The translations under genes and the position numbers were made by a program. From Pseudomonas sp. 10S4 (lineage in GTDB: Bacteria > Pseudomonadota > Gammaproteobacteria > Pseudomonadales > Pseudomonadaceae): a stretch of DNA of 64,000 nucleotides. A model generated the notes under the pieces. The model searched no databases and had not been told where the DNA came from. It worked only from the letters and a program-made list of their open reading frames with translations. The stretch spans positions 5,766,001-5,830,000 of the forward strand of contig NZ_CP133774.1 of assembly GCF_034344865.1 (NCBI RefSeq). Direction: 5' to 3'. Shown in pieces: positions 1 to 9,297 of this stretch; position 1 is the stretch's first letter; each line of letters opens with the position of its first letter.

Positions 1-25
1 CGCTTCTTTATACAAGGAGTAGCCG

Positions 26-1526
26 ATGTCCGGTTCAATGGCCCAGGCGTTCGCGCATAACTTTCTCGGGCACTCCCCCGCTGGTACAAGGCGAGCATTG
101 TCGGGTTCCTGATCCTCAACGCCCTGGTGCTGTGGACGGTGGGGCCGGTAGCCGCCGGCTGGTTGCTGGTCCTGGAGTTCATTTTCACCCTGGCCATGGC
201 GCTCAAGTGTTACCCGCTGATGCCTGGCGGCCTGCTGCTGATTGAAGCGTTGCTGTTGAAGATGACCACCCCCAGGCGCTCTATGACGAACTGGTGCACA
301 ACTTTCCGGTGATCCTGCTGCTGATGTTCATGGTGGCCGGCATCTACTTCATGAAAGACCTGCTGCTGTTTCTGTTCTCGCGCCTGTTACTCGGGGTTCG
401 CTCCAAGGCGTTGCTGGCGCTGATGTTCTGTTTCCTGTCGGCGTTTCTGTCGGCGTTTCTCGATGCATTGACCGTGACAGCGGTGATCATCAGTGCGGCG
501 GTGGGGTTTTACTCGGTGTATCACCGCGTCGCCTCGGGCAACGATCCGCGTCAGGACAGTGAGTTCAGCGACGATCAGCATCTGCCGACACTCCATCACG
601 AAGACCTCAATCAGTTCCGCGCCTTCCTGCGCAGCCTGCTGATGCATGGCGCCGTGGGTACTGCGCTGGGCGGTGTTTGCACCCTGGTTGGCGAGCCGCA
701 GAACCTGTTGATCGGCCACGAGATGGGTTGGCATTTCGCCGAGTTCTTCCTGAAAGTCGCCCCGGTGTCACTGCCGGTGCTGGCGGCGGGACTTGTGACC
801 TGCGTCTTGCTGGAGAAACTGCGTTGGTTCGGCTACGGCACGCTGCTGCCGGACAATGTGCGCGCAGTACTGGCCAACTATGCAGCCGAAGATAATGCCG
901 AACGCACTTCGCGCCAGCGCGCAGCGTTGCTGGTTCAGGGCGCGGCAGCGTTGATCCTGATTGCCGGGCTGGCGTTTCATATCGCGGAAGTCGGGCTGAT
1001 CGGTTTGATGGTGATCGTGTTGATCACTGCGTTTACCGGCATCACCGAGGAGCATCGCATCGGCAACGCGTTTAAAGACGCTATGCCGTTCACGGCGTTA
1101 CTGGTGGTGTTTTTCGCGGTGGTGGCGGTGATACATGACCAGCAACTGTTCACGCCGTTGATTCAGTGGGTGCTGACCCTGCCGGCGGATCAGCAGCCGG
1201 GCATGCTGTTTATTGCCAATGGTGTGTTGTCGGCGATCAGCGACAACGTGTTCGTGGCGACGATTTACATCACTGAAGTGAAACAGGCGTTCATCTCCGG
1301 CCACATGAGCCGCGAGCATTTCGAGACGCTGGCGATTGCCATCAATACCGGGACCAACCTTCCGAGCGTGGCAACACCCAATGGTCAGGCGGCATTTCTG
1401 TTTCTGTTGACCTCGGCGATTGCACCGCTGATTCGCCTGTCTTACGGGCGGATGGTGTGGATGGCGTTGCCATACACCGTGGTGATGGGCTCGCTGGGCT
1501 GGTACGCAGTGAGTTTTTGGCTGTAA
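26..1526 (+). CDS. nhaB: Na+/H+ antiporter NhaB (two frameshifts)
   Basis: Inner-membrane sodium/proton antiporter of the NhaB family, used for sodium and pH homeostasis. The start at 26 follows an AAGGAG ribosome site and opens [13 protein letters not shown], the usual NhaB N-terminus. The frame breaks in the C5 run at 75-79 (HSP then WYKASIVGF in another frame) and again in the C5 run at 269-273 (LLKMTTP then [12 protein letters not shown]). Adding one base at each run gives 500 residues, the normal family length, with many hydrophobic segments to the end at 1526. Both breaks lie in homopolymers, so sequencing error is more likely than a real pseudogene. Identity is strong; only intactness is uncertain. 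Confidence 0.9.
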
Positions 1527-1538
1527 CCCAAAACAATG

Positions 1539-1626
1539 TGGGAGCGGGCTTGCTCAAGATGGCGGACTGACAGACAACAATGATGTTGAATGTACTGACC
1601 TCATCGCGAGCAAGCTCGCTCCCACA
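1539..1626. repeat. REP pair, GTGGGAGCGGGC family
   Basis: Two inverted REP units (GTGGGAGCGGGCTTGCTC and GCGAGCAAGCTCGCTCCCAC) with a spacer of about 40 bases. They fill the gap between the convergent nhaB and HAD phosphatase genes and could form an mRNA-end hairpin. Confidence 0.85.
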
Positions 1627-1640
1627 GGGTAGTGCGTTGG

Positions 1641-2462
1641 TTATCGGGCCAGGATGTATTGCTCGATCGCCTGCGCCGCTCCGTCTTCGGTGTTGGTGCC
1701 CGTGACCACATCGGCCTGACGCTTCACCGCTTCCTCCGCCTGCCCCATGGCAATCGACAACCCGGCGCGATGAAACATCGCCGGATCATTGCCGCCGTCA
1801 CCCAGCGCGGCAGTATGCTCCAGTGGCACACCGAGGTACTCGGCCAGTGTCGCCAGCGCCGCGCCTTTGTTGGCTTGCATCGCGGTCACGTCCAGATAAA
1901 CCGGTTGTGAACGGGACACCTGAGCCTGACCTTCGACCTTGGGCAACAACAGCGCTTCCAGCTCAATCAACAAATCGGTGTTGTTGCTGGTGGCGACGAT
2001 CTTGTCGATGCGCTCCAGGTACGGTTCAAAACTCTCGACCACCACCGGCGGATAGCCCAAACCGTGCTGCTCACGTGGGACCATCGGGCCATGCGGGTCC
2101 TTGAGCAGCCAGTCACCGCCGCTGAATACCCAGATTTCGATGTCCGGCCGGTCGGCAAACAGCGCCAGTGCCGTCAGCGCAGCAGTGGCCGGCAAGTAAT
2201 GCGCGACCAGCAAGCTGCCGTCCGGTTTGACGATGGTGCCGCCATTGAAGGCGGCGGTCGGCACGTCGACGCCCAGGGTTTCGATCTGCTGCAACATGGC
2301 TTTCGGCGGGCGGCCGGTGGCCAGGCTGAACAAAACGCCGGCCTCACGCAATGAACGAACCGCGTCGATGGTGCGCTGGCTCAGGCTGTGATCGGGCAGC
2401 AACAAGGTGCCGTCCATGTCGCTGAGCAGAAACCGGATGGAATGTTGCGCGGACTCACTCAT
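1641..2462 (-). CDS. Cof-type HAD-IIB family phosphatase
   Basis: Cytoplasmic haloacid dehalogenase-family hydrolase, probably a sugar-phosphate or nucleotide phosphatase. Motif I is DMDGT, with nucleophile Asp15 and acid/base Asp17. The loop SLATGRPP, a cap domain in the middle and the C-terminal metal motif GDGGND are all visible. Length is 273 residues, normal for the Cof group. Its ATG overlaps the zwf stop as ATGA (2459-2462), so it is translationally coupled to gnd and zwf. That context suggests a role near hexose-phosphate metabolism, such as housecleaning of phosphorylated sugars, but the substrate cannot be read from the sequence. Confidence 0.87.
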   Translation of the reverse strand: MSESAQHSIRFLLSDMDGTLLLPDHSLSQRTIDAVRSLREAGVLFSLATGRPPKAMLQQIETLGVDVPTAAFNGGTIVKPDGSLLVAHYLPATAALTALALFADRPDIEIWVFSGGDWLLKDPHGPMVPREQHGLGYPPVVVESFEPYLERIDKIVATSNNTDLLIELEALLLPKVEGQAQVSRSQPVYLDVTAMQANKGAALATLAEYLGVPLEHTAALGDGGNDPAMFHRAGLSIAMGQAEEAVKRQADVVTGTNTEDGAAQAIEQYILAR

Positions 2463-3981
2463 CCGAGGCCATGCCAGACGCGACCATCGCGGGTCAGCAG
2501 GTCCTCGGCAGCCTGTGGGCCGTCTTCACCGGCCGGATAGCTCTGCACGCTCGCGTCCTGCTGCCAGGCGTCGAGGAACGGCTGTACGGCGCGCCAGCCA
2601 TTCTCAATGTTGTCGGCACGCTGGAATAGCGTCTGGTCGCCGGTCAGGCAATCGTAGATCAAGGTTTCGTAGCCGGTGGACGGCTGCATTTCAAAGAAAT
2701 CCTTGTAGGCGAACCCCAGTTCGATGTTGGCCATGTTCAACGCCGGCCCGGGCCGCTTGGCCAACAGGTCGAACCACATGCCTTCGTTGGGCTGGATCTG
2801 AATCCGCAGGTAGGTCGGCTGCAACTCATCGACCTCGGTGTCGCGGAACTGCGCGTACGGCGCAGGCTTGAAGCAAATGACGATCTCGGTGTCGCGCACG
2901 CTCATGCGCTTGCCGGTGCGCAGGTAGAACGGCACGCCGACCCAGCGCCAGTTGTCGATCATCACCTTGAGCGCGACATAGGTTTCAGTGTTGCTGTCAG
3001 GCGCCACGTTGCCTTCCTGGCGATACCCGGTCAACGGCTTGCCGTCGACTTCGCCAGCCGCATATTGACCGCGCACCGAGTTGGCGCGTGCATCCTCGAC
3101 GGACCAAGGCCGGATCGCCCCGACCACTTTGGCCTTCTCGCCACGGACCGCATCGGCGCCAAACGCGGCCGGCGGCTCCATGGCCACCATCGCCAGCAAC
3201 TGGAACAGGTGATTGGGCACCATGTCCCGCAAGGCGCCGGTGTGTTCATAAAAACTGCCACGGGTTTCCACGCCAACGGTTTCGGCGGCGGTGATTTGCA
3301 CGTGGTCGATGTAGTGATTATTCCAGAACGCTTCGAACAGGCTGTTGGAGAACCGGCTGACCAGAATGTTCTGCACCGTCTCCTTGCCCAGATAGTGATC
3401 GATCCGGTAGATCTGCTTCTCCGACATCACCTTGAGCAAACAGGCGTTCAAGCGCTTGCCGGTGTGCAGGTCGTTGCCGAAAGGTTTTTCGATCACCACC
3501 CTTCTGAAGGCTTCCGGTGTTTCTTCAAGCAAACCGGCAGAGCCGAGACGGCGCACCACTTCGCTGAAAAACGTGGCGCGGTGGCCAGGTAGAACACCGC
3601 ATTGCCAGTGCCGCTGTCGGCGATTTTCGCCGCCAGCGCTTGATAAGTGCTGTCGTCCAGGAAGTCGCCCTGGACGTAGCTGATGCCTTTGGCGAGCTTG
3701 GCCCACAAGGCCGGGTCAAGGGCTTCATCGCCCTTGCCGACCTTGGTGGCCGCTTCGGTGCGAATGAAGTCTTCGAGCTTCTGCGCGAAGGCTTCATCGC
3801 TGATGGCGTTGTGGTCAACGCCGATGATCCGCAGTCCATCATCGAGCAGGCCGTCACGGCTGAGGTTGTACAGCGCCGGCATCAGCAGACGCTTGACCAG
3901 ATCACCGTGAGCACCGAACAGGAACAGCGTGGTCGGTGGCGCGGGTTCTGCCTTGGATTTCTTGCGGATCGTATTGGTCAT
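2459..3981 (-). CDS. zwf: Glucose-6-phosphate dehydrogenase (one frameshift)
   Basis: Oxidises glucose 6-phosphate to 6-phosphogluconolactone and supplies NADPH to the Entner-Doudoroff and pentose phosphate routes. The N-terminal nucleotide motif GAHGDLVKR is at residues 23-31, and the substrate-site motif RIDHYLGKE is present. The frame breaks inside RFFSEVVRR at an A5 run on the plus strand (3567-3571). Restoring one base gives 507 residues, the usual length. The start ATG overlaps the gnd stop (ATGA) and the stop overlaps the start of the phosphatase, so the three genes form one coupled operon. No 6-phosphogluconolactonase is present, unlike the zwf-pgl-eda arrangement of the other Pseudomonas zwf copy. 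Confidence 0.93.
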
Positions 3982-4958
3982 TTTTTCGGTGTCTCCACGT
4001 GGCCGCCGAAGCCGAAGCGTTGGGCTGAGAGAATCTTGTCGCCAAAGGTGCCTTGCCCGCGCGAACGGTAGCGAGAGAACAGCGAGTTCGACAGCACCGG
4101 TACGGGCACCGATTGCTCCATGGCGGCTTCGATGGTCCAGCGACCTTCACCGCTGTCAGCCACCGAGCCGGAGTAACCGTCGAGTTTCGGGTCGCTGGCC
4201 AAGGCGTCGGCGGTCAGGTCCAGCAACCACGAGGACACCACGCTGCCACGACGCCAGACTTCGGCGATGTCACCGACGTTCAGGTCGAAGCGCTGATCTT
4301 CCGGCAGGTTTTCGCTGGATTTGGTCTTGAGGATGTCGAAGCCTTCGGCGAAGGCCTGCATCATTCCGTACTCGATGCCGTTGTGGATCATCTTGACGAA
4401 ATGGCCAGAGCCCGCAGGGCCGGCGTGGATGTAGCCGCGCTCGGCGCGATCGTCGTCGGACTTGCGGTCCTTGGTACGAGGGATGTCGCCCAGGCCAGGG
4501 GCCAGGCTTTCGAACAGCGGGTCGAGACGCTTAACGGTCTCGGCGTCGCCGCCGATCATCATGCAGTAGCCGCGTTCCAGGCCCCAGACGCCACCGGAGG
4601 TGCCGACGTCGATGTAGTGCAGGCCTTTTTCCGACAGGGTTTTCGCCCGGCGGATGTCGTCCTTATAGAAGGTGTTGCCGCCGTCGATGATGGTGTCGCC
4701 GGCTTCGAGCAAATTGCTCAGGGTGTCGATGGTCTCTTCGGTCGGCGCGCCGGCCGGCAGCATGACCCAGATCGCACGCGGCTTGGCCAGGCCAGCCACC
4801 AGGGCCGGCAAGTCAGTGACGCCGGTGGAGCCTTCTGCGGCCAGGGTTTCAACGAAGGCGGTATTGCGGTCGTAAACAACGGTGGTATGCCCGTTGAGCA
4901 TCAGGCGCCGCGCAATATTACCGCCCATGCGGCCCAGTCCAATAATCCCGAGTTGCAT
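3978..4958 (-). CDS. gnd: 6-phosphogluconate dehydrogenase, decarboxylating (short form)
   Basis: Oxidative decarboxylation of 6-phosphogluconate to ribulose 5-phosphate. The start at 4958 ([13 protein letters not shown]) was preferred over an upstream ATG because TAAGGAGC lies nine bases before it and the Rossmann motif GLGRMG then begins at residue 7. The substrate-binding stretch [15 protein letters not shown] carries the catalytic lysine. At 326 residues it belongs to the short GndA-like class rather than the 470-residue enteric form. That class often prefers NAD, but this is family knowledge and not visible here. It is the first gene of the gnd-zwf-phosphatase operon. Confidence 0.93.
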   Translation of the reverse strand: MQLGIIGLGRMGGNIARRLMLNGHTTVVYDRNTAFVETLAAEGSTGVTDLPALVAGLAKPRAIWVMLPAGAPTEETIDTLSNLLEAGDTIIDGGNTFYKDDIRRAKTLSEKGLHYIDVGTSGGVWGLERGYCMMIGGDAETVKRLDPLFESLAPGLGDIPRTKDRKSDDDRAERGYIHAGPAGSGHFVKMIHNGIEYGMMQAFAEGFDILKTKSSENLPEDQRFDLNVGDIAEVWRRGSVVSSWLLDLTADALASDPKLDGYSGSVADSGEGRWTIEAAMEQSVPVPVLSNSLFSRYRSRGQGTFGDKILSAQRFGFGGHVETPKK

Positions 4959-5231
4959 GTGCTGATGCTCCTTACTGCAAATAATGTGTGTCAAAGGTTA
5001 TAGCCCAACGCGACCAATGTGAGTTAGTCCAGAGCGTTGGGATGAAGTTTCCGGGCATTGTGCCCGATCCAGACTGATAACGTCGGGAATCGTGCCGAAG
5101 ACACACCGACCATGAAAAATAAAAAAGTTCCAATTGAGGGCAAAAGAAACCAAAATCGGCGCCGATAGTGAGGGTGTCGTCCAGATGAACGACGCAATCA
5201 CAGTTGATGCAGGCCATTTGCGAGGTGAGCA
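4959..5231. promoter_or_regulatory. Divergent intergenic region between gnd and a small coiled-coil gene
   Basis: A 273-base gap expected to hold the gnd operon promoter on the minus strand and that of the small gene on the plus strand. It has AT-rich stretches and two short inverted repeats: GGGCA-TTG-TGCCC near 5056 and ATCGGCGCCGAT near 5155. No convincing operator was recognised. Confidence 0.4.
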
Positions 5232-5411
5232 ATGGACACAATCGTTACCGCACGTCCCCCACAAACTCTCTACGTGACTATTCGTCGTGATGAACTACGC
5301 CAATTGAAAGATGAGCGTGACGCCTTGAAGAACCAGGTAGCGCAGCTTCGTCAATTGTTGCAGCAAGCCCAGCTAGCCGGGCAAACAGTGCCAGCCCTGC
5401 ATAACGCTTGA
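5232..5411 (+). CDS. Small conserved-looking coiled-coil protein, 59 aa
   Basis: Not recognised by name. A short frame with a good ribosome site (GAGGTGAG five bases before ATG) encodes MDTIVTARPPQTLYVTIRR followed by a charged heptad-like helix rich in Leu, Gln, Lys and Glu (about residues 20-50). A short coiled coil is likely. There is no signal peptide or membrane segment. It is divergent from gnd with its own upstream gap. Codon use matches its neighbours, which supports it being real despite its size. Function unknown. Confidence 0.6.
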   Translation: MDTIVTARPPQTLYVTIRRDELRQLKDERDALKNQVAQLRQLLQQAQLAGQTVPALHNA

Positions 5412-5783
5412 AACACAGCGCACGCGCTACCTCCTGCTTTGTGGCTCCAGGCACGGCAATGCGGTAAATGGTAGCGCCTGCGGACTGCCCTCCTGACAAC
5501 ACTTACAAATGTTTCATTTTGAGCTTCCCCACTTTGGGTGCAGGCTCTCTCCCGCATGCCTGATGCCCTGCTGAATCGGCTGCCCCGCGCCTCTCCCCAT
5601 ACACCCGGCCGACGGCCGCTCATCGCCGAACCTGTCGTTTACCTGAACGAAACTCACAAAGTTTTCACATTCGTCTGGCGATACTCCCGATCCTTGTGGC
5701 TGTTCGGTTCTCGGGCAGCGGTTTCTCGTGGGTTGGTTTGATGACGCCGGTGACTCCATGACGCCGGCGGGAGTATTTACTTA
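5412..5783. other. Non-coding gap before cptA
   Basis: I see no convincing gene in these 372 bases. The short frames on either strand lack ribosome sites and are rich in Arg and Pro, as expected of shadow reading. The region presumably carries the cptA promoter; no operator or terminator was recognised. Confidence 0.4.
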
Positions 5784-7532
5784 ATGGCATTGCTCAAACG
5801 CAGCAAAACGTCTGCGAAAGGTTTCGATTGGGCCGGGTTTATCTGGCTATTTGTATTCTTCTGGTATTTCTCCGGCATCACCCAGCTGCTGATTCAGTTG
5901 ACTGGCACTTCCGGTTTCAGCGGATTTCGCCAGGCATTCGTAATGAGTGCCGTGTGGCTGGCGCCGATGCTGTTGTTCCCCAATCGCACCCGCCTTCTGG
6001 CAGCGCTGATCGGCGTCGTGCTGTGGGCTTGTTCGATGGCCAGCCTGGGCTACTTCTTCATCTATCAGCAGGAATTCTCCCAGAGCGTCATCTTCATCAT
6101 GTTCGAGTCGAACATCTCTGAAGCTGGCGAATACATGACCCAGTACTTTGCCTGGTGGATGGTGCTGGCCTTCCTGGCGCACACCGCGTTCGCCTACTTC
6201 CTGTGGACCCGCTTGCGTCCGGTGTACATGCCACGCTGGCAGGCATTTGTCGCCGCGACCGCGATTCTGGTGGCCGTGGTCGGTTATCCGCTGGTCAAAC
6301 AGACCGCCCGCACTGGCAGCTTTGCCGGCGGCTTCGAGAAATTCGAAACCCGGATCGAGCCAGCCGTGCCTTGGCAGATGGCCGTGGCTTATCACCGCTA
6401 CCTCGACACTCTGGCCGGCATGCAAGACATGCTCGACAGTGCGAGCAAGATCGCGCCGCTGAAAAACCTCAAGAACACCATGTCCGATCAGCCGTCGACC
6501 CTGGTTTTGGTCATCGGCGAGTCCACCAACCGTCAGCGCATGAGCCTGTACGGCTACAACCGGGACACCACCCCGGAACTGGACAAGCTCAAGGATCAAC
6601 TGGCGATCTTCAATAACGTCATCACTCCACGCCCGTACACCATCGAGGCGCTGCAGCAGGTGTTGACCTTCGCCGACGAAGAGAACCCGGACCTGTACCT
6701 GACGACGCCGTCGCTGGTCAGCATGATGAAACAGGCGGGTTACAAAACCTTCTGGATCACCAACCAGCAGACCATGACCAAGCGCAACACCATGCTCACG
6801 ACGTTCTCCGAACAGGCCGACGAGCAGGTATACCTGAACAACAACCGTAACCAGAACGCCGCCCAGTACGATGGCGACGTGATCGAGCCGTTCAACAAGG
6901 CGCTGGGCGATCCGGCGGCACATAAGTTGATCGTCGTGCACCTGCTCGGTACGCACATGAGCTACCAGTACCGTTACCCGCCGACCTTCGACAAGTTCAA
7001 GGACCGCACCGGTGTTCCGGCTGGCGTAACCGACGACGAAGTACCGACCTACAACAGCTATGACAACGCGGTGCTGTACAACGACTTCGTGGTGTCGAGC
7101 CTGATCAAGGACTATTCCAAGAAAGATCCGAACGGCTTCCTGTTGTACCTCTCCGACCACGGCGAAGACGTCTTCGACTCGGCGGGCCACAACACGCTTG
7201 GCCGTAACGAAAACAAGCCGACAGCGCCGATGTACACGATTCCGTTCATGGCCTATGCCTCGCCGAAATGGCGTGAAACCCACGACTGGAGCTTTGCCGC
7301 TGACTTGAGCCGCCCTTACAGCAGCTCGCAGTTGATCCACACCTGGGCCGATCTGGCGGGCCTGAGCTTCGATGAACTGGACCGCAGCAAAAGCCTGGTC
7401 AGCGACAGCTTCAAGCCGCGACCGTTGTTGATCGGCAACCCTTACGAACGTCAGGTGCGTCCGTTGATTGACTTCAGTCTGCTCAAACCTAAACCGGTGT
7501 CTGGCCAAGACCCGGCGGTGGTCAAGCAGTAA
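5784..7532 (+). CDS. cptA: Phosphoethanolamine transferase CptA
   Basis: Inner-membrane enzyme of the EptA/CptA group that moves phosphoethanolamine from phosphatidylethanolamine onto a lipopolysaccharide acceptor. About five transmembrane segments occupy residues 18-170. They are followed by a periplasmic alkaline-phosphatase/sulfatase-fold domain. The nucleophile motif IGESTNRQRMSLYGY starts near residue 244 and the metal-binding motif SDHGED lies near residue 455. Length is 582 residues, normal for CptA. The GEST form of the motif matches CptA rather than EptA, whose motif is GETARA; the acceptor (core heptose or lipid A) is inferred from this only. It is a single-gene unit with its own terminator. 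Confidence 0.88.
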   Translation: MALLKRSKTSAKGFDWAGFIWLFVFFWYFSGITQLLIQLTGTSGFSGFRQAFVMSAVWLAPMLLFPNRTRLLAALIGVVLWACSMASLGYFFIYQQEFSQSVIFIMFESNISEAGEYMTQYFAWWMVLAFLAHTAFAYFLWTRLRPVYMPRWQAFVAATAILVAVVGYPLVKQTARTGSFAGGFEKFETRIEPAVPWQMAVAYHRYLDTLAGMQDMLDSASKIAPLKNLKNTMSDQPSTLVLVIGESTNRQRMSLYGYNRDTTPELDKLKDQLAIFNNVITPRPYTIEALQQVLTFADEENPDLYLTTPSLVSMMKQAGYKTFWITNQQTMTKRNTMLTTFSEQADEQVYLNNNRNQNAAQYDGDVIEPFNKALGDPAAHKLIVVHLLGTHMSYQYRYPPTFDKFKDRTGVPAGVTDDEVPTYNSYDNAVLYNDFVVSSLIKDYSKKDPNGFLLYLSDHGEDVFDSAGHNTLGRNENKPTAPMYTIPFMAYASPKWRETHDWSFAADLSRPYSSSQLIHTWADLAGLSFDELDRSKSLVSDSFKPRPLLIGNPYERQVRPLIDFSLLKPKPVSGQDPAVVKQ

Positions 7533-7540
7533 CCCATTAA

Positions 7541-7564
7541 GGGGCCGGAAACGGCCCCTTTTTT
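7541..7564 (+). terminator. Rho-independent terminator of cptA
   Basis: A GGGGCCG/CGGCCCC stem with a GAAA loop and a T6 tail, eight bases after the cptA stop codon. Confidence 0.9.
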
Positions 7565-7653
7565 GTGGGAGCGAGCCTGCTCGCGAAAGCGGTGGCACGC
7601 CCAACAATGATGTTGAAAGTGATTACGCCTTCGCGAGCAAGCCAGCTCCCACA
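7565..7653. repeat. REP pair, GTGGGAGCG family
   Basis: Inverted REP units GTGGGAGCGAGCCTGCTCGCGA and TCGCGAGCAAGCCAGCTCCCAC directly after the cptA terminator. Confidence 0.85.
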
Positions 7654-7758
7654 GTTTGTTCGGCGTTAACCTCAACTTAATGGGGTGCGCCAATACTGCG
7701 CCCACGCCCTTGAATCACGGATGAAAGGCCCCCCGTCATTCTTAGTGGGAGATACATC

Positions 7759-7965
7759 ATGAAACGAGTCAGCCTGATCTTCGCCGGTCTGCTTATCGTC
7801 GGTTCCGCCAGTGCATTTGCCGAAGGCGGCGCGCAGCGGATGAAGAATCACTGGGACAACTTTCCGGTCCACACCGCGCAAACCCAGACCGATCAACGCC
7901 AAAGCGGCCAACTGCGGGTTCCGGACGATCAAACCGCGCAAGTGACCGAAAGCTACAAACCTTAA
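7759..7965 (+). CDS. Small secreted protein of unknown function, 68 aa
   Basis: Not recognised by name. It begins with a clear signal peptide (MKRVSLIFAGLLIVGSASAFA, cleavage expected after AFA). This leaves a 46-residue polar mature part rich in Gln, Thr and Asp, without cysteine. GTGGGAG lies about ten bases before the ATG. Strong hairpins follow the stop. Probably a small periplasmic protein; similar short tails are widespread in Pseudomonas, but no function can be given. Confidence 0.75.
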   Translation: MKRVSLIFAGLLIVGSASAFAEGGAQRMKNHWDNFPVHTAQTQTDQRQSGQLRVPDDQTAQVTESYKP

Positions 7966-7975
7966 ACCGATGGAC

Positions 7976-8037
7976 CTCTGACGGCTTGCTCCGCCGTCAG
8001 AGCTGACACTTGGGCGTCCTGATGGACGCCCTTTTTT
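7976..8037 (+). terminator. Double hairpin terminator
   Basis: CTCTGACGGC/GCCGTCAGAG (7976-8002) is followed by GGGCGTCC-TGAT-GGACGCCC and a T6 tail (8012-8037). The second hairpin is a canonical intrinsic terminator for the small secreted protein gene. Confidence 0.88.
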
Positions 8038-8046
8038 GCCTGGGAT

Positions 8047-8538
8047 TTACAGCGCCTTGATCCAGAACAACATGCGGCCATGGGCCGGGTCGAACATGCC
8101 GGCGGCAAAACCAAACTTGGCATAGGACGCCTGGGCCACGTCATTGCCTTCCAGGACTTCGAGGGTGATCTTGCAGCAACCGCGCTGACGGGCGATCTCT
8201 TCGACCTTTTGCAGCATCTTCTGGCTCAGGCCCAAGCCGCGAAACTTCGACACCACCGCCACATCATGGACGTTGACCAATGGCCGGCAGGCAAAGGTCG
8301 AAAAGCCTTCAAAGCAATTCACCAGCCCCGCCGGTTCGCCGCCGACGAATGCCAACACACTGAACGCATAAGGACGCTTGGCCAGCTCCGCCGGCAGTTG
8401 GCGCAGCACATCGGCGGACAACGGCTCGCCGATACCCATCGGGTCTTCGGCGTAGTCGTTCAGCACCAGGCAAATGGCCTCGGCATGAATTGGGTTGGTG
8501 TAGCTGGCTTGAAGTACAAGTATTTCTGCGGATTCCAT
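8047..8538 (-). CDS. GNAT family N-acetyltransferase
   Basis: Predicted cytoplasmic acyltransferase using acetyl-CoA. The acetyl-CoA-binding motif A is seen as VHDVAVVSKFRGLGLSQKML around residues 95-115, and the following ITLEVLEGNDVAQASYAKFGF is typical of GNAT motif B. Length is 163 residues. The ATG at 8538 was chosen over a GTG two codons upstream because GAGGGTGG is well spaced from it. The substrate is unknown; single GNAT proteins act on amino acids, antibiotics or protein N-termini. Confidence 0.83.
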   Translation of the reverse strand: MESAEILVLQASYTNPIHAEAICLVLNDYAEDPMGIGEPLSADVLRQLPAELAKRPYAFSVLAFVGGEPAGLVNCFEGFSTFACRPLVNVHDVAVVSKFRGLGLSQKMLQKVEEIARQRGCCKITLEVLEGNDVAQASYAKFGFAAGMFDPAHGRMLFWIKAL

Positions 8539-8568
8539 TTCCACCCTCGATCACACAACAGTTTGCCT

Positions 8569-8589
8569 CAGTGCGCGTTGCGCGCACTG
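8569..8589. repeat. Perfect 9-bp hairpin
   Basis: CAGTGCGCG-TTG-CGCGCACTG, between the DinB-like and GNAT genes. There is no T tail on either strand, so this may be an mRNA structure rather than a terminator. Confidence 0.6.
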
Positions 8590-8624
8590 GAAGGACGGAG
8601 GGACATTAGCGCGAGTTAAGGGGA

Positions 8625-8696
8625 AAGATCAAAAGATCGCAGCCTTCGGCAGCGCCCACAGGCGCGTAGGAGCTGCCGAAGGCTGCGATCTTTTGA
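8625..8696. repeat. Palindromic repeat, GATCAAAAGATCGCAG family
   Basis: The arms GATCAAAAGATCGCAGCCTT and AAGGCTGCGATCTTTTGATC enclose a GC-rich centre. This second REP family recurs at 34224-34302. Confidence 0.85.
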
Positions 8697-8698
8697 TC

Positions 8699-9279
8699 TC
8701 AATGCCCCCAAATCAACTCTTCAGTCCAGCCCAACTCAGCAAAATCCTCGGCCCGCAACCCCGCCTCCCCGACACAGAAAAACTCATCCAGTTGCGGTGG
8801 TTTGACGGCAGTCCCGCTGAGCATCGCGTGAACCTGTCCGCGATGATGGATCTGGTGTTCGAACAAATGCGACAGCATGCGCAAACGGCTGTCGTTTTGC
8901 GGCGTTTCACGAGCGATGGTCACCAGCCGCCCGAGGTCGGCGTCACGCAATTGCTCGCAATAAGCGATCAGCCGATTGTCGACGTGGGCTTGCTCACGCT
9001 TGAGGTCGGCAGCCGCCGTGAACGGCTGATCGTCTTTGAAAAACACGTAGCAGTCGTGATGCGGATCATCTGCGCGTCGTTCGCGCTCAAGGGCATCCAC
9101 ATAGAACCAGTCGCAGGTCAGGATGTGATTGAGGGTCGCGACGATACTCGGGAAAAACTGACGCGCGGCGCCGCCAGTTCCACCGCGCTCAACTGCCCCC
9201 AGGCCTTGGCCAGTCGATGGTTGGCCCAGGCGTTTTGGTAGGCCATGGTCAGCAAATGGTGAGACAAAGGCTGATTCAT
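8699..9279 (-). CDS. DinB family protein (one frameshift)
   Basis: Four-helix-bundle protein of the DinB/YfiT superfamily. These are usually metal-dependent and sometimes thiol transferases. The start at 9279 follows AGGAGG and opens MNQPLSHHLLTMAYQNAW. The frame then breaks at the A5 run 9153-9157, within SFFPSIVATLNHIL. With one base restored the product is 193 residues and continues to HLFEHQIHHRGQVHAML, whose histidines, with the His of ATLNHIL, form the usual three-His metal site. Reading without the correction gives a false N-terminus. It lies just behind zapE on the same strand. Substrate unknown. Confidence 0.82.
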
Positions 9280-9297
9280 CGTCGCTCCTCCTAGATC

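Noticed and set aside
5412..5783. Short Arg/Pro-rich frames before cptA as possible genes
   Set aside because: No ribosome sites, unnatural composition, and overlapping candidates on both strands; treated as non-coding.
5847..7607. Long open frame (586 codons) on the minus strand opposite cptA
   Set aside because: It lies fully antisense to a clear CptA protein with membrane segments and catalytic motifs, and its product is Arg/Gln/His-rich without recognisable domains. It is an expected shadow in GC-rich DNA.
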